Shown one piece after another: positions 6,986 to 15,437 of a DNA stretch of 64,000 nt (its first letter is position 1; each line of letters begins with the position of its first letter). Position numbers and translations under genes: made by a program. The notes beneath the pieces are model-generated. The model was not told the origin of the DNA, did no database searches, and was given only the letters and a program-made list of their open reading frames with translations. Origin of the DNA: JAJXWB01 sp965246795 (lineage in GTDB: Bacteria; Pseudomonadota; Alphaproteobacteria; Rhizobiales; Beijerinckiaceae); NCBI GenBank assembly GCA_965246795.1, contig CBDFFN010000007.1, positions 372,001-436,000 on the forward strand. Reading direction: 5' to 3'.

Positions 6986-7905
6986 TGTCGGAAACCTATG
7001 GAAGAGACCTCGATCTCAACCTTCTCAGGGTGTTCGTGGTCGTGGCCGAGAGCAAGAGCGTCACTCTGGCCGCGAGCCGTCTCTACCTCACGCAGCCGGC
7101 GATCAGCGCGGCGCTGAAGCGCCTGTCCGTCGCTGTCGGCGCGTCGCTCTTCGCCAGGCAGGGGCGTGGGCTCGTTCTCACTGCACGCGGCGAGCAGCTC
7201 CTGGCACGGGGGAAGGTGCATCTCGAGGCGCTGCTCGATGCAGCGCTCGAGCCGGGTGCTTTCGACCCGCTCACCAGCGATAGAACCATTCACATCGGGC
7301 TCTCCGACTCGGCAGAGAGCTGGCTCTTGCCCGAGCTCGTGCGCCTGCTCACGAAGGAAGCCCCGCGGATGCGCCTCGCCATCATTCCGGTTCACTTCCG
7401 CACCGTCGGCGCCCTCCTCGCCTCGGGGTCGATCGACTTCGCGCTCACCGTCGCCGACGATCTTCCCGCCGGCACCAGGCGCAAGCAGCTCTTCAGTGGA
7501 GGGTTCAGCTGTCTCTACGATCCTCGCCACGCCAAGATCGGCAAGAAGCTCACGCGGGTCGGCTACCTCGCGCATCATCACGTCGTGGTCTCCTACAATG
7601 GTGATTTTCGCGGCGTCATCGAAGACTCGTTCGGCGTCACGCGCACGGTGCGCGTTTCGATTCCGAGCTTTCGCGGCATCGGCTCGCTCATCGAGGGCAG
7701 CGCGATGCTTGCCACCATCCCGACGATGATCGCGAAGCAGATCGTCGCGCATCGACCGAAGCTCCGCCTCGCCGAGCCGCCATTTCAGCTTCGCGGTACG
7801 GGTATGGAGCTCATCTGGCGGAGCGTGCTCGACGACGATCCGGCCACCCAGTTCGTGATGGGACACGCGGCACGCATCGCCCGCGAGGTGATGTCGAAGC
7901 GCTAG
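6985..7905 (+). CDS. LysR-family transcriptional regulator
   Basis: A 306-residue LysR protein. The N-terminal winged helix-turn-helix is clear (LNLLRVFVVVAESKSVTLAA, then YLTQPAISAALKRL, LFARQGRGLVLT). From about residue 90 a periplasmic-binding-protein-like effector domain follows (IHIGLSDSAESWLLPELV). The GTG start at 6985 is set by AAGGAG six bases upstream; the nearby ATG at 6983 is out of frame. It probably represses or activates the divergent aldo/keto reductase in response to its substrate. The effector is unknown. Confidence 0.9.
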   Translation: MSETYGRDLDLNLLRVFVVVAESKSVTLAASRLYLTQPAISAALKRLSVAVGASLFARQGRGLVLTARGEQLLARGKVHLEALLDAALEPGAFDPLTSDRTIHIGLSDSAESWLLPELVRLLTKEAPRMRLAIIPVHFRTVGALLASGSIDFALTVADDLPAGTRRKQLFSGGFSCLYDPRHAKIGKKLTRVGYLAHHHVVVSYNGDFRGVIEDSFGVTRTVRVSIPSFRGIGSLIEGSAMLATIPTMIAKQIVAHRPKLRLAEPPFQLRGTGMELIWRSVLDDDPATQFVMGHAARIAREVMSKR

Positions 7906-8214
7906 AGCACCGATCAGGTTGAAAGCCGGTGTGCGCGCGCGATTTCACGCACGTTCCACGTGGCCTCGTCGCTGTGCTCCTCAGATTGCTTCGAGCAGTC
8001 TTGCGGTGCTCGCTTCTCGGGCACGCGCCTCGCACGCAAACTCGCCCGAACTCACTCGCCTTTTAACCTGTTCGGTGCTCTAGGCGCTTGCGCTGATCCA
8101 CGCCTTCTTTCGAATCATCGAATTCGAGAGCAAGGGTCGGAGTGCGCGGCGGGGCAACGAAAACTAGGTTGACGCTTCGATGATGGAGAGCATCGTCGAA
8201 GGAGGCGATTGACC
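7906..8214. promoter_or_regulatory. Intergenic region upstream of ada with an inverted repeat
   Basis: About 300 bases without a supported gene. The only clear structure is TCGAAT-CATCGA-ATTCGA (8110-8127), a 6-bp inverted repeat about 90 bases before the ada start and a candidate operator. A GGAGG ribosome site at 8201-8205 serves the GTG at 8215. No strong rho-independent terminator was seen after the lysR stop. Confidence 0.35.
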
Positions 8215-9294
8215 GTGCGTGAGAAAATCAGAGTCCGTGCTGCCGAGACCGAGCGTGACTCTCGCTGGGTCCTCGTGCGTGCGCGCGATCGAGCGGCCGA
8301 TGGCGAGTTCTTCTATTCGGTCGAAACCACCGGCGTCTTCTGTCGACCCTCGTGCGGCGCACGCACGCCGAGGCCCGAGAACGTGGCCTTTCATCGCACG
8401 ACCGAGGCTGCCGAGCGCGCCGGCTTCCGCGCGTGCAAGAGGTGCCGCCCGACCGAGGCGCCGCTCGCCGAGCGCAACGCCCACCTGGTTGCCGAGCTCT
8501 GCAGCTTCATCGATGCCTGCGAAGAGCCGCCGAGTCTGGAGGTGCTGGCAGCGCACGCTGGGCGGAGCTCCCATCACCTGCATCGCGTGTTCAAGTCGAT
8601 CACGGGGCTCACCCCGCGCGACTATGCGGCAGCGCGGAGAGCCGCGCGCTTGAAGGCGGGCCTCGAGAAGGCCCCGTCGGTGACGAACGCGATCTACGAC
8701 GCCGGCTACGCTTCGCAGGGCCGCTTCTACGAAGCCTCCAATGCGCGTCTGGGAATGACCCCCTCGAAGTTCCGCGCCGGCGCCCCCGACGTGACGATCC
8801 GCTTTGCGGTGGGAGAGTGCTCGCTCGGTTCGATCCTCGTCGCGGCGAGCGACCTCGGGGTGTGCGCCATCTCGCTCGGCGACGACCCGTCAGCGCTGGT
8901 GCGCGAGCTCGAAGACCGCTTCCGGCATGCAAGGCTGGTCGGTGCCGATGCCGGCTTCGAGCGAATCGTCGCCGAGGTGGTGGGGTTCGTCGAGAGTCCG
9001 AAGCGAGGGCTCGACCTCCCGCTCGCCGTTCGCGGGACTGCCTTCCAGGAGCGCGTGTGGCGTGCCCTGCAGAAGATCCCCGCGGGCAAGACGGTGAGCT
9101 ACGCCGACATCGCCCGTCGCATCCGCGCACCAAGCTCTGTCAGAGCGGTGGCCGGCGCCTGTGCCGCGAACACCCTCGCCGTGGCCATTCCCTGTCACCG
9201 GGTGGTGAAGCGTGACGGCAGCCTCTCGGGATATCGATGGGGCGTGGAGCGCAAACAGGCGTTGCTCGAGCGTGAGGCGATCGGCAGAGCGTGA
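8215..9294 (+). CDS. ada: Ada, bifunctional O6-methylguanine-DNA methyltransferase and transcriptional activator
   Basis: A 359-residue three-domain protein. The N-terminal zinc domain has Cys43, Cys47, Cys74 and Cys77 (GVFCRPSC ... RACKRC); Cys43 matches the residue that takes methyl groups from phosphotriesters and switches the protein to an activator. An AraC-type DNA-binding domain follows (about 85-185; DYAAARRAARLKAGL). The C-terminal methyltransferase carries AIPCHRVV with the O6-methylguanine acceptor Cys at about 327. A TTG at 8209 is possible, but GTG at 8215 gives better spacing to GGAGG. It stands alone, without alkB beside it. Confidence 0.93.
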   Translation: MREKIRVRAAETERDSRWVLVRARDRAADGEFFYSVETTGVFCRPSCGARTPRPENVAFHRTTEAAERAGFRACKRCRPTEAPLAERNAHLVAELCSFIDACEEPPSLEVLAAHAGRSSHHLHRVFKSITGLTPRDYAAARRAARLKAGLEKAPSVTNAIYDAGYASQGRFYEASNARLGMTPSKFRAGAPDVTIRFAVGECSLGSILVAASDLGVCAISLGDDPSALVRELEDRFRHARLVGADAGFERIVAEVVGFVESPKRGLDLPLAVRGTAFQERVWRALQKIPAGKTVSYADIARRIRAPSSVRAVAGACAANTLAVAIPCHRVVKRDGSLSGYRWGVERKQALLEREAIGRA

Positions 9295-9392
9295 AAACGA
9301 TCTGCTCCTCGCGCGGGGATAATTGCTGACACAAGGCTGTCAATCCGCCCGGCTACCTTCTCGCTCGCAGCACCCAACGAGGGAGAAGAGAC

Positions 9393-9824
9393 ATGGAAGA
9401 AAAGAAGACCGAGCTGAGGACGCACAACGGAAGCTGTCATTGCGGAGCCATCCGCTTCGAGGTGGACCTCGCGATCGCCGAGGGCGCGAGCCGGTGCAAT
9501 TGCACCATCTGCACGAAGGTCAGCCAGGTCGGAAAGATCGTGGCTCCGAGCGCGCTGCGCTTGCTGTCGGGGAAGGAGAACGTGTCGATTTACACCTGGG
9601 GTAGCGAGATGTCGAAGCGCACGTTCTGCAAGACGTGTGGGGTGCATTGCTTCGGCCATGGTCACCTCGCGCAGCTCGGCGGGGACTTCGCATCGGTGAA
9701 CATGAACTGCCTCGACGACGTCGACGTGAGCACGCTCTCCCTGGTCCACTGGGATGGCCGTCACGACAACTGGCAGGCGGGCCCGCGCACCACACCGTGG
9801 CCCATCGACTCGACTCGAGCGTAG
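9393..9824 (+). CDS. GFA-family (DUF636) zinc protein
   Basis: A 143-residue member of the glutathione-dependent formaldehyde-activating enzyme fold. Zinc-ligand cysteines are in GSCHCGAIRFE, CNCTICTK and FCKTCGVHCFG, the typical CxC/CxxC/CxxC arrangement of the family. Most GFA-family proteins outside Gfa itself have unproven substrates, so an S-(hydroxymethyl)glutathione role is only a possibility. The ATG at 9393 follows GAGGGAGAAGAG. It sits after ada as a possible companion in reactive-aldehyde or alkylation defence, but has its own upstream region. Confidence 0.85.
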   Translation: MEEKKTELRTHNGSCHCGAIRFEVDLAIAEGASRCNCTICTKVSQVGKIVAPSALRLLSGKENVSIYTWGSEMSKRTFCKTCGVHCFGHGHLAQLGGDFASVNMNCLDDVDVSTLSLVHWDGRHDNWQAGPRTTPWPIDSTRA

Positions 9825-10148
9825 CCCCGCGACCGCGCGCTCGATGAACGAGCTGCAACGAACGCAGCCTCCATCCGTTCGAAGCGTGGCCTCAGGTGCG
9901 GTCGCGATCGACGTGTCACTGCCCGGCACGAAAGTCCCATCTGTGGCGGCGCTCGTGGAGGTTCGTTCTTTCGCAAGAGCAGCGCGCGCGTCGTGCGAGG
10001 TCGAGGCCGAGGCGGTTCCGGCAGCATTCGGCATCGCGCCGAGCGAACGCGCATTCGGAGGCGAAGCGGGCATGTGCCGTGCAATCACGCCGCGCGTCTG
10101 GCGTCGTCGACCTTTCGTCGATGTCGAGCCGGCAAGAAAGCTTCGACC
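9825..10148. other. Gene-poor stretch before the outer-membrane protein gene
   Basis: About 320 bases. A plus-strand reading frame from ATG 9844 runs to TGA 10152 and overlaps the next start as ATGA. It has no ribosome site and Ala/Val/Ser/Arg-rich low-complexity content that resembles its own antisense frame, so I do not call it a gene. It probably holds the promoter of the following barrel protein gene. Confidence 0.3.
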
Positions 10149-10898
10149 ATGAATCCTTCGATGAGCGCTTCTTCACGTCGCGTGGGAGCTGCGCTGGGTT
10201 TCGTCTCACTCGCCACATTCGCTTCGTCCGCCTATGCGCAGGATGCGGCTCCTCCTGCCGCGGTCCAGGCTTCCGCAACGGCTCCGGATGGTGCCGCGCC
10301 GGCACCCGAATCCGATACCGGGCAGACGAATACCGGGGCGCAGCCGGTCGACGTGCATCTCCACAAGAAGACACAGCAGGCATTCACCCTCGGCGTGCAG
10401 GCGGGCATCACCTACTTCACCGAGGGAACCCCGTTCGAAACGGGAAGCGGTGTGGGGCGTTCTCTGGCGGCCGGCCCCAATCTCGGCATCCGCGCGAGCT
10501 TCGAGATCTTCTCGTGGCTCGCCATCGATGGCCGCGCCACTTTCAGTAACAACCACGGCAACGATTCGGTGCGCAGCGGCGCATTGAGCACGCTCGGCGG
10601 CTTTGGCGCGGTGCGTTTCACGCTGCCTTTGCCGGTCGTGAGGCCTTACGTGTTCGGCGGCTTCGGCGGCCACGCCATCTTCGCGTCGGGCAAGCGCACC
10701 CTGCTCCTTCCCGGCGACGTGGCCGCGCCCGAGGCCGGCATCGGCGTGCTCGTGGCGCTGCGCAAGAACATCGATATCGGCCTCGAATACGAATACTCCC
10801 ATTATCTGGGCGAGGTGCTCTCGACGGCACCCAATGGCGAAGACGGCGGGGACCCGAACAACTGGAGCGTCTTCGCGCAGTATCGATTCGGTAACTGA
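10149..10898 (+). CDS. Outer-membrane beta-barrel protein
   Basis: A 249-residue secreted protein. The signal peptide is about residues 1-31 (VGAALGFVSLATFASSAYAQ, cleavage after AYA). A disordered Ala/Pro/Thr linker follows, and from about residue 75 alternating amphipathic strands (FTLGVQAGITYF, LGIRASFEIFSWLAIDGRATF, VRPYVFGGFGGHAIF, IDIGLEYEYSHYL) end in WSVFAQYRFGN, a near-classical barrel terminus. It fits the small OmpA/OmpW-like porin fold. The function is unknown; such proteins are abundant in myxobacteria. Confidence 0.8.
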   Translation: MNPSMSASSRRVGAALGFVSLATFASSAYAQDAAPPAAVQASATAPDGAAPAPESDTGQTNTGAQPVDVHLHKKTQQAFTLGVQAGITYFTEGTPFETGSGVGRSLAAGPNLGIRASFEIFSWLAIDGRATFSNNHGNDSVRSGALSTLGGFGAVRFTLPLPVVRPYVFGGFGGHAIFASGKRTLLLPGDVAAPEAGIGVLVALRKNIDIGLEYEYSHYLGEVLSTAPNGEDGGDPNNWSVFAQYRFGN

Positions 10899-10912
10899 CT
10901 TCGTGCTGCCGT

Positions 10913-10943
10913 CGCCGCGTTTTTCACCACCGGCCTCGCGGCG
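10913..10943. terminator. Possible terminator between convergent genes
   Basis: CGCCGCG (10913-10919) and CGCGGCG (10937-10943) form a 7-bp stem with a 17-base loop containing TTTTT, between the barrel-protein stop and the convergent SRPBCC stop. It is weak for a classical rho-independent terminator because no T-run follows the stem. Confidence 0.3.
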
Positions 10944-10950
10944 CGCGTCG

Positions 10951-11358
10951 TCATTGCGCGCCTTCCAGCAGCTCCTTCAAACGGGCCAGGTCTTTTTTCA
11001 CCGTGGAGATGTCTTCCTGGAACGCCTCCTTGGTGACACCCGGAAGGCGAAGCACCGTGAACGTCACGGTCGACCCGTCTCCATTCGGCACGACGCGCAT
11101 GGGGTTGTGAACGACGTCGCCCGACGGCAGGGTCACGTCGTGGTCGAGAACCCCAAGGTCGTTTCGTTCCGCGAAGCGGATGGAGACACGCCCGAGAGGG
11201 CCTTCCGCGATCCATGCTCCTCGCTCGGGCCGAACGGACTTGCCGATGCCCGAGGCCCACGACGGGAGGTTCTTTCCGTCGTGCGCGAGGTCGTAGACCT
11301 CGTTCGGCGGGCGATGAATCGAGATGTCGATGTTATGCACGTCGAAGAGTTGCGTCAT
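10951..11358 (-). CDS. SRPBCC-fold (START-like) protein
   Basis: A 135-residue soluble protein with the beta-alpha-beta layout of the SRPBCC/polyketide-cyclase superfamily: an opening strand (DVHNIDISIHRPPNEVYDLAHD, shortened here as MTQLFDVHNIDISI), NLPSWASGIG after the first helix, and a long C-terminal helix. These proteins bind small hydrophobic ligands, but no ligand can be predicted. The start at 11358 is supported by AGGAG. Fifty bases separate it from the lipoprotein-ferritin gene upstream on the same strand. Confidence 0.75.
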   Translation of the reverse strand: MTQLFDVHNIDISIHRPPNEVYDLAHDGKNLPSWASGIGKSVRPERGAWIAEGPLGRVSIRFAERNDLGVLDHDVTLPSGDVVHNPMRVVPNGDGSTVTFTVLRLPGVTKEAFQEDISTVKKDLARLKELLEGAQ

Positions 11359-11407
11359 CGTGAAGCTCCTCCGTTCTCGGGGTGGCGCCGCAGCCGATGG
11401 CGCCCAT

Positions 11408-12838
11408 TCACTCGCACCACGGCATGAGCACCGAGAACGCAAAGCTTGCCGCTCGGGCGCCCGGTCGTCTTGCACAAAACGGACAGGTCGGCGACTGCGA
11501 TGGTTGCAGCCGAACGAGGCCCTCAGGAAAGGGTGCGAGGTCGAGCGCTGCCAGCGAGCAACGCCGCAAGCAAGGGAGGGTGACTTCGGCGATGGCGCGC
11601 TGGCGAAGCGAGGCGCGCTCGACGGCAGTCGTCACGAACGGCAGCGCCGCCCGGGTCGTCTCGGCCGGAATGTGCCTGGTCGATTCGTCGACGAGCTGGC
11701 CAAGGGCCGTTTCGATGGCAGCACCCACTATTGCGGGTGACTGGGCGACGGCCCAGGCGAGCGTGCGAAAGGCAAGCTCGGCGTGGCGCTCCTCGTCGGC
11801 CGCCATCGCGTCGAGCATGCGCGCCATCAGCGCGTTCGGGGCGCGGTTGGCTTCCTCGCGAAGCACGAGAGCTGCAGCCACTTCACCGACACATCCTTCG
11901 AACAGCGCTTCGCGTGCGATCTCGTCGAGACGCGTCGAGGGCGGTGGTGCATCGGCGAGATCGAGCGCTCCCGGGCCAAGTGCTTCTCCGCGGAAGGCAC
12001 TGCCGAGGCGATACATCGTCGAAGCGTGATCGATCTCGTCGAGCGCCGCGCGGTGCGTTTCGCCGACGAGGTCGGGCGGCGCTCCGACCGCGAGCAGCGA
12101 GAGAGAGACGCGTGCGAACGAAGCAATGCTGGCGTGCTCGTAAGCGGCTTCTCGGGCGTAGTGACGAGCAAGCGCGTCGCATTCATCGGACGATGGCCAT
12201 TGCATCGAGGCGCGAAGCGCCTGCCAGGTGTCCGATTCGCTCGTTTCTCCCAGCCAATGGTCATCGCCTGTCTCGTCCGACACCCGCGGCACGCCCCCGA
12301 CGGTCACCGGCCGACCGCCGGGGCATGGAATGAACCAGCTGTAACAGCAGGCCTCTTTCTTGACGGTGCGCTCTCGCTTGGTCTGCTCGAGATTGAGCGA
12401 GATCGAGCGTGATTCGCCCGCCGGGCCATCGGGATCGGCGACGACCTTGGCGCAATCGCCGAAAGGCGCGGCCGACATCTCGGAGCCTTTGGTGTCGGTG
12501 GCCGCCATGCAGAACTGCCCGCTCGGACAGCTCGGCATGTCGAACCCGGGGTCGGGAGCCATGGGACGAGTCGTCTTCGGCGCAGGCTTTTCCACCGTGG
12601 GTTGCCAGCTCGCCACCTTCGGTGTCGCGGTCGCCGTCGCTGTCGCCGTGGGCGTCGTCGCAGCGTCGCTCGCCGCGGCTGTCGGCGTCGAAGGAGGCGT
12701 CGTGTCCACCATCGACGACGCCGTCGCCGTCGTCTCGGGGCTCGCCGTACCAGGCTCGCCTGCCGAGCATGCTGACATCAGAGAGCTCGAGAGCCCGAGA
12801 GCCGTGAGATAGCGGTGCCGCAGCGCCAGGGTCGTCAT
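11408..12838 (-). CDS. Lipoprotein with C-terminal ferritin-like di-iron domain
   Basis: A 476-residue fusion. Residues 1-24 form a lipoprotein signal (lipobox LMSAC). Residues 25-95 are a Thr/Ala/Pro linker with a TATATATA run. Residues 100-185 hold a Cys-containing domain (PSCPSGQFC, ACCYSWFIPCPGG). Residues 220-370 are ferritin-like, with candidate metal ligands E234/H235 (AYEHAS), E268/H271 (DEIDHAS), E314/E319 and E349/H352 (DEERHAE). This is the ferritin-like class, so an iron-oxidising or oxygenase role at the envelope is an inference. A split version of the same architecture lies at 32686-33808. The C-terminal tail has CxxC-like cysteines (CPFCARR). Confidence 0.75.
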   Translation of the reverse strand: MTTLALRHRYLTALGLSSSLMSACSAGEPGTASPETTATASSMVDTTPPSTPTAAASDAATTPTATATATATPKVASWQPTVEKPAPKTTRPMAPDPGFDMPSCPSGQFCMAATDTKGSEMSAAPFGDCAKVVADPDGPAGESRSISLNLEQTKRERTVKKEACCYSWFIPCPGGRPVTVGGVPRVSDETGDDHWLGETSESDTWQALRASMQWPSSDECDALARHYAREAAYEHASIASFARVSLSLLAVGAPPDLVGETHRAALDEIDHASTMYRLGSAFRGEALGPGALDLADAPPPSTRLDEIAREALFEGCVGEVAAALVLREEANRAPNALMARMLDAMAADEERHAELAFRTLAWAVAQSPAIVGAAIETALGQLVDESTRHIPAETTRAALPFVTTAVERASLRQRAIAEVTLPCLRRCSLAALDLAPFPEGLVRLQPSQSPTCPFCARRPGARAASFAFSVLMPWCE

Positions 12839-12859
12839 GCGGGCAATGCTATCCGACGG

Positions 12860-13780
12860 TCAGGCGAAGTGGTGCAGCACGGCAGCCTGGATCCACTTCC
12901 ATTCCTCGACCGTTCCCAGCGTGCTCGGAGTGCCATTCATGATCGCGAGGAGCTCCCAGTAGCGACTGGCGCGCGGATCTTGGTTGGCGAAGCGCTCGCG
13001 CATCCCACGACGTGTCTCGTCGGTCAGCACGCCGCCCTTCGCCGCGGCGAGCGCGGCGGCGTAGCGCTCCACGATTTCCTTCGCTTCTCCCGATTGCGGC
13101 GCGATCGAACGCGCCATGCAGTCCTTCGCGGCGGCGTTGGCGTCGTCACTCGCCTTTTTCATCCGAACCATGTCGAACTTCCCCCAAACCTCTTTGGCGT
13201 TGTCGCGCAGGCTCTTCACGTAGCTGGGGTCGGAGACCATTTCCGCGAGCTCGATCCAGGCATCGAGCTGCTCGGGACTGGGATTGTCGGGGAGCTTCGG
13301 AGCGCTGGCTTCGACCATCTGGCGCTTCCAGCTCTCGTCGATGGGGATGTCTTGGGCCACCTGGTCGAAGAAGCCTCGAATTACCGCCTTGCGTTCTTCG
13401 TTCGAGAGTCGAGTCACGGCACACAACCTCCTCACGTCGTCTTCGTTGGGTTCGGAACGGAGCGCCGCGCGCAGGGCGGCGCCAACCCGCTGCAGCGAGG
13501 CGACGTGAGCCTCGACGGCGGCGAGCCGAAGACGAAGGGCGTCGGAGAGCGAGGTCTCGCGCCGGAGGATCTTCTTGATCGAATCGAGGGTGAGCCCCGC
13601 TTCGCGCAAGGTCCGCACCACGTCGAGACGCACCAGCGCCTCGTCGCCATAGATCCGGTAACCGCCGCGCGACCGCTCCGCCGGAGGCAGTAAGCCCTCG
13701 TCGGAATAGAAGCGCAGTGTCTTCACCGACACCCCGGTTCGCTTCGAGAGCTCGCCAATGGTCAGGCGCTCCTTCGTCAT
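12860..13780 (-). CDS. MerR-family transcriptional regulator with large effector domain
   Basis: A 306-residue MerR protein. The helix-turn-helix and wing are unmistakable (LTIGELSKRTGVSVKTLRFY, EGLLPPAERSRGGYRIY). A coiled-coil dimer helix follows (residues 75-110), then a helical C-terminal half of ~190 residues resembling the TipAS/albicidin-resistance type ligand-binding region. It is 22 bases downstream of the Rieske/FAD oxidoreductase on the same strand, so the two are likely one operon. No metal-binding Cys motif is present, which argues against a metal sensor. Confidence 0.87.
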   Translation of the reverse strand: MTKERLTIGELSKRTGVSVKTLRFYSDEGLLPPAERSRGGYRIYGDEALVRLDVVRTLREAGLTLDSIKKILRRETSLSDALRLRLAAVEAHVASLQRVGAALRAALRSEPNEDDVRRLCAVTRLSNEERKAVIRGFFDQVAQDIPIDESWKRQMVEASAPKLPDNPSPEQLDAWIELAEMVSDPSYVKSLRDNAKEVWGKFDMVRMKKASDDANAAAKDCMARSIAPQSGEAKEIVERYAAALAAAKGGVLTDETRRGMRERFANQDPRASRYWELLAIMNGTPSTLGTVEEWKWIQAAVLHHFA

Positions 13781-13802
13781 TCCCCGAGTCTGCGATCTCC
13801 CG

Positions 13803-15320
13803 TTAGGGGAGAGTCAATTCGAAATCGCGTTCGGCCTCGAGGCTGGCCATGTCGCGCCCGATGGTGGCAATGGCGAAGGTCTTTTTGCCCCGTCGGTAGC
13901 GGATGGTGCAATCGTTCTTCTCTAGGCTGCCGTCGATCTCGACGCTGTCCCACTTCGTCGCATGACCCACGTAGGAGATCTGTACGTCGTAGTGCTGGCT
14001 CCAGAAGAAGGGCACGAGATCGCAGGGCACCTCGCTTCCCATGATGTTCTTCGCCGCGATCTGTCCCATTCGCTCGGCGACGACCCAGTGCTCCACGCGG
14101 ATGCTTTCGCCCGAGCGCGCATCGGGCCAGCGCGCGAGATCGCCCGCTGCGTAGACATCGGGGGCGCTCGTTCGCAGATGCGCATCGACCACGATGCCGT
14201 TGTCGACGGTGAGCTTGGCCTTCTCGGCGAACGCGACGGCGGGGCGCACTCCGATGCCGACGACGACCAGATCGGCCTCGAGCACCCGGCCATCGTCGAG
14301 GGTGACCTTGCCCGCCTCGATCGCCTTGGCGCTGCGCCCGAGGTGGAACACCACACCGTGCGCCTCGTGGATCTTGCGAACGGCGGCACCGACCTCGGCG
14401 CCGAGCACGTGCTCGAGGGGGCGCTCTTGCAGCGAAACCACTTGCACGTCGACCTTGCGAGCGCGGAGCGCGGCCGCCGCCTCGAGGCCGATGAAGCTCG
14501 AGCCGATCACCACCGCGCTCCTGGCTTCGCCGAGCCTTTCGATGATGGCGCGTGAATCGGCGAGCGTGCGCAATGCAAAGACGTGCGGCAGCTCGCTCCC
14601 GGGCACCGTGAGCCTCACCGGGTCGGCACCCATTGCGAGAAGGAGTGCTTCGTATTCATAGGACGCCCCGCTCTCGACGACGACACGCTTCCTTTCCAGG
14701 TCGAGCTCGATGACCCGTGCATTCGTAACGAGCTCGATGTGCTGCTCCTGGTAAAACTCCGGCGGGCGCAGGGGTATCCATTCCTCGGGCGCGTTCCCGG
14801 CGAGGTAGTCTTTCGAGAGGTTGGGGCGATCGACCGGCGGAGCAGCATCGGCACCGAGCAGGGTGATCTTGCCCGCATAGCCATCGCGACGAAGCATGTC
14901 GGCGGCGGCGTAGCCCGCTGCGCCCGCCCCCACGATGACGACCGATGCCGGCGCTTTCTTCGGTGCAGCCTTCTTCGTCTCGGGCTTCTTGCCGAGCACG
15001 TAGAGCTTCTCGCCGCGGGTCTCGACCTCGAAGCAGGCGATGGGAGCGAGCGCGGGCGCACGCACGGCTTCGCCGGTCTCGAGATCGAAGCAGGCGTGAT
15101 GCCATGGACAGCGCACCGTCTTGTCGACGACGAGGCCTTCTGCCAGCGGGCCGCTGTAATGGGTGCAGGTCGCGCCGACCGCGAACACGGCGTCACCTCG
15201 ACGCACGAGCATCACGGCCTCGCCGCCCGCGTGTCCGAGCAGCGCCTTGCCCTCTTCGATCGCCTTTGCCTCGACCCCTTCGGAGAGATTCGGTCCGGTG
15301 AGCTCGCTCGCTTGTCCCAT
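13803..15320 (-). CDS. Rieske [2Fe-2S] / FAD-dependent pyridine-nucleotide oxidoreductase (AIFL type)
   Basis: A 505-residue fusion. The N-terminal Rieske domain (1-105) has CTHYSGPL and CPWHHACFD, the C-x-H / C-x2-H ligands. The rest is a two-dinucleotide-fold FAD/NAD(P)H enzyme: SVVIVGAGAAGYAAADML, DRPNLSKDYLAG, AVVIGSSFIGLEAAAAL and DVYAAGDLARW. This order matches apoptosis-inducing-factor-like ferredoxin/rubredoxin reductases, which pass electrons from NAD(P)H to a carrier. The start at 15320 was chosen for the GGAGG site and a sensible N-terminus. It is probably cotranscribed with merR and divergent from an alpha/beta hydrolase. Confidence 0.9.
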   Translation of the reverse strand: MGQASELTGPNLSEGVEAKAIEEGKALLGHAGGEAVMLVRRGDAVFAVGATCTHYSGPLAEGLVVDKTVRCPWHHACFDLETGEAVRAPALAPIACFEVETRGEKLYVLGKKPETKKAAPKKAPASVVIVGAGAAGYAAADMLRRDGYAGKITLLGADAAPPVDRPNLSKDYLAGNAPEEWIPLRPPEFYQEQHIELVTNARVIELDLERKRVVVESGASYEYEALLLAMGADPVRLTVPGSELPHVFALRTLADSRAIIERLGEARSAVVIGSSFIGLEAAAALRARKVDVQVVSLQERPLEHVLGAEVGAAVRKIHEAHGVVFHLGRSAKAIEAGKVTLDDGRVLEADLVVVGIGVRPAVAFAEKAKLTVDNGIVVDAHLRTSAPDVYAAGDLARWPDARSGESIRVEHWVVAERMGQIAAKNIMGSEVPCDLVPFFWSQHYDVQISYVGHATKWDSVEIDGSLEKNDCTIRYRRGKKTFAIATIGRDMASLEAERDFELTLP

Positions 15321-15437
15321 GTCGGCCTCCAGCCCTTGGCGATAGCGCTCGACGGCCCTGGCTCGCAAGCCCCAACCGGGCTTTTTCAAAGGCGGTCTGG
15401 GTTTCCACCTCGCCTGCGATATGAAAGGCTCGCGCCC

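Noticed and set aside
9393..9824. Assigning the GFA-family gene as true formaldehyde-activating enzyme
   Set aside because: The family is broad; no glutathione-dependent formaldehyde dehydrogenase is nearby.
9844..10152. A plus-strand frame overlapping the barrel-protein start as ATGA
   Set aside because: No ribosome site and low-complexity content that looks the same in antisense; the overlap could be chance.
12640..12680. Run of TATA-like residues (repeated GTC/GCC codons) in the lipoprotein linker as a possible microsatellite or CRISPR-like repeat
   Set aside because: It encodes a Thr/Ala linker within an intact gene; no spacer pattern.
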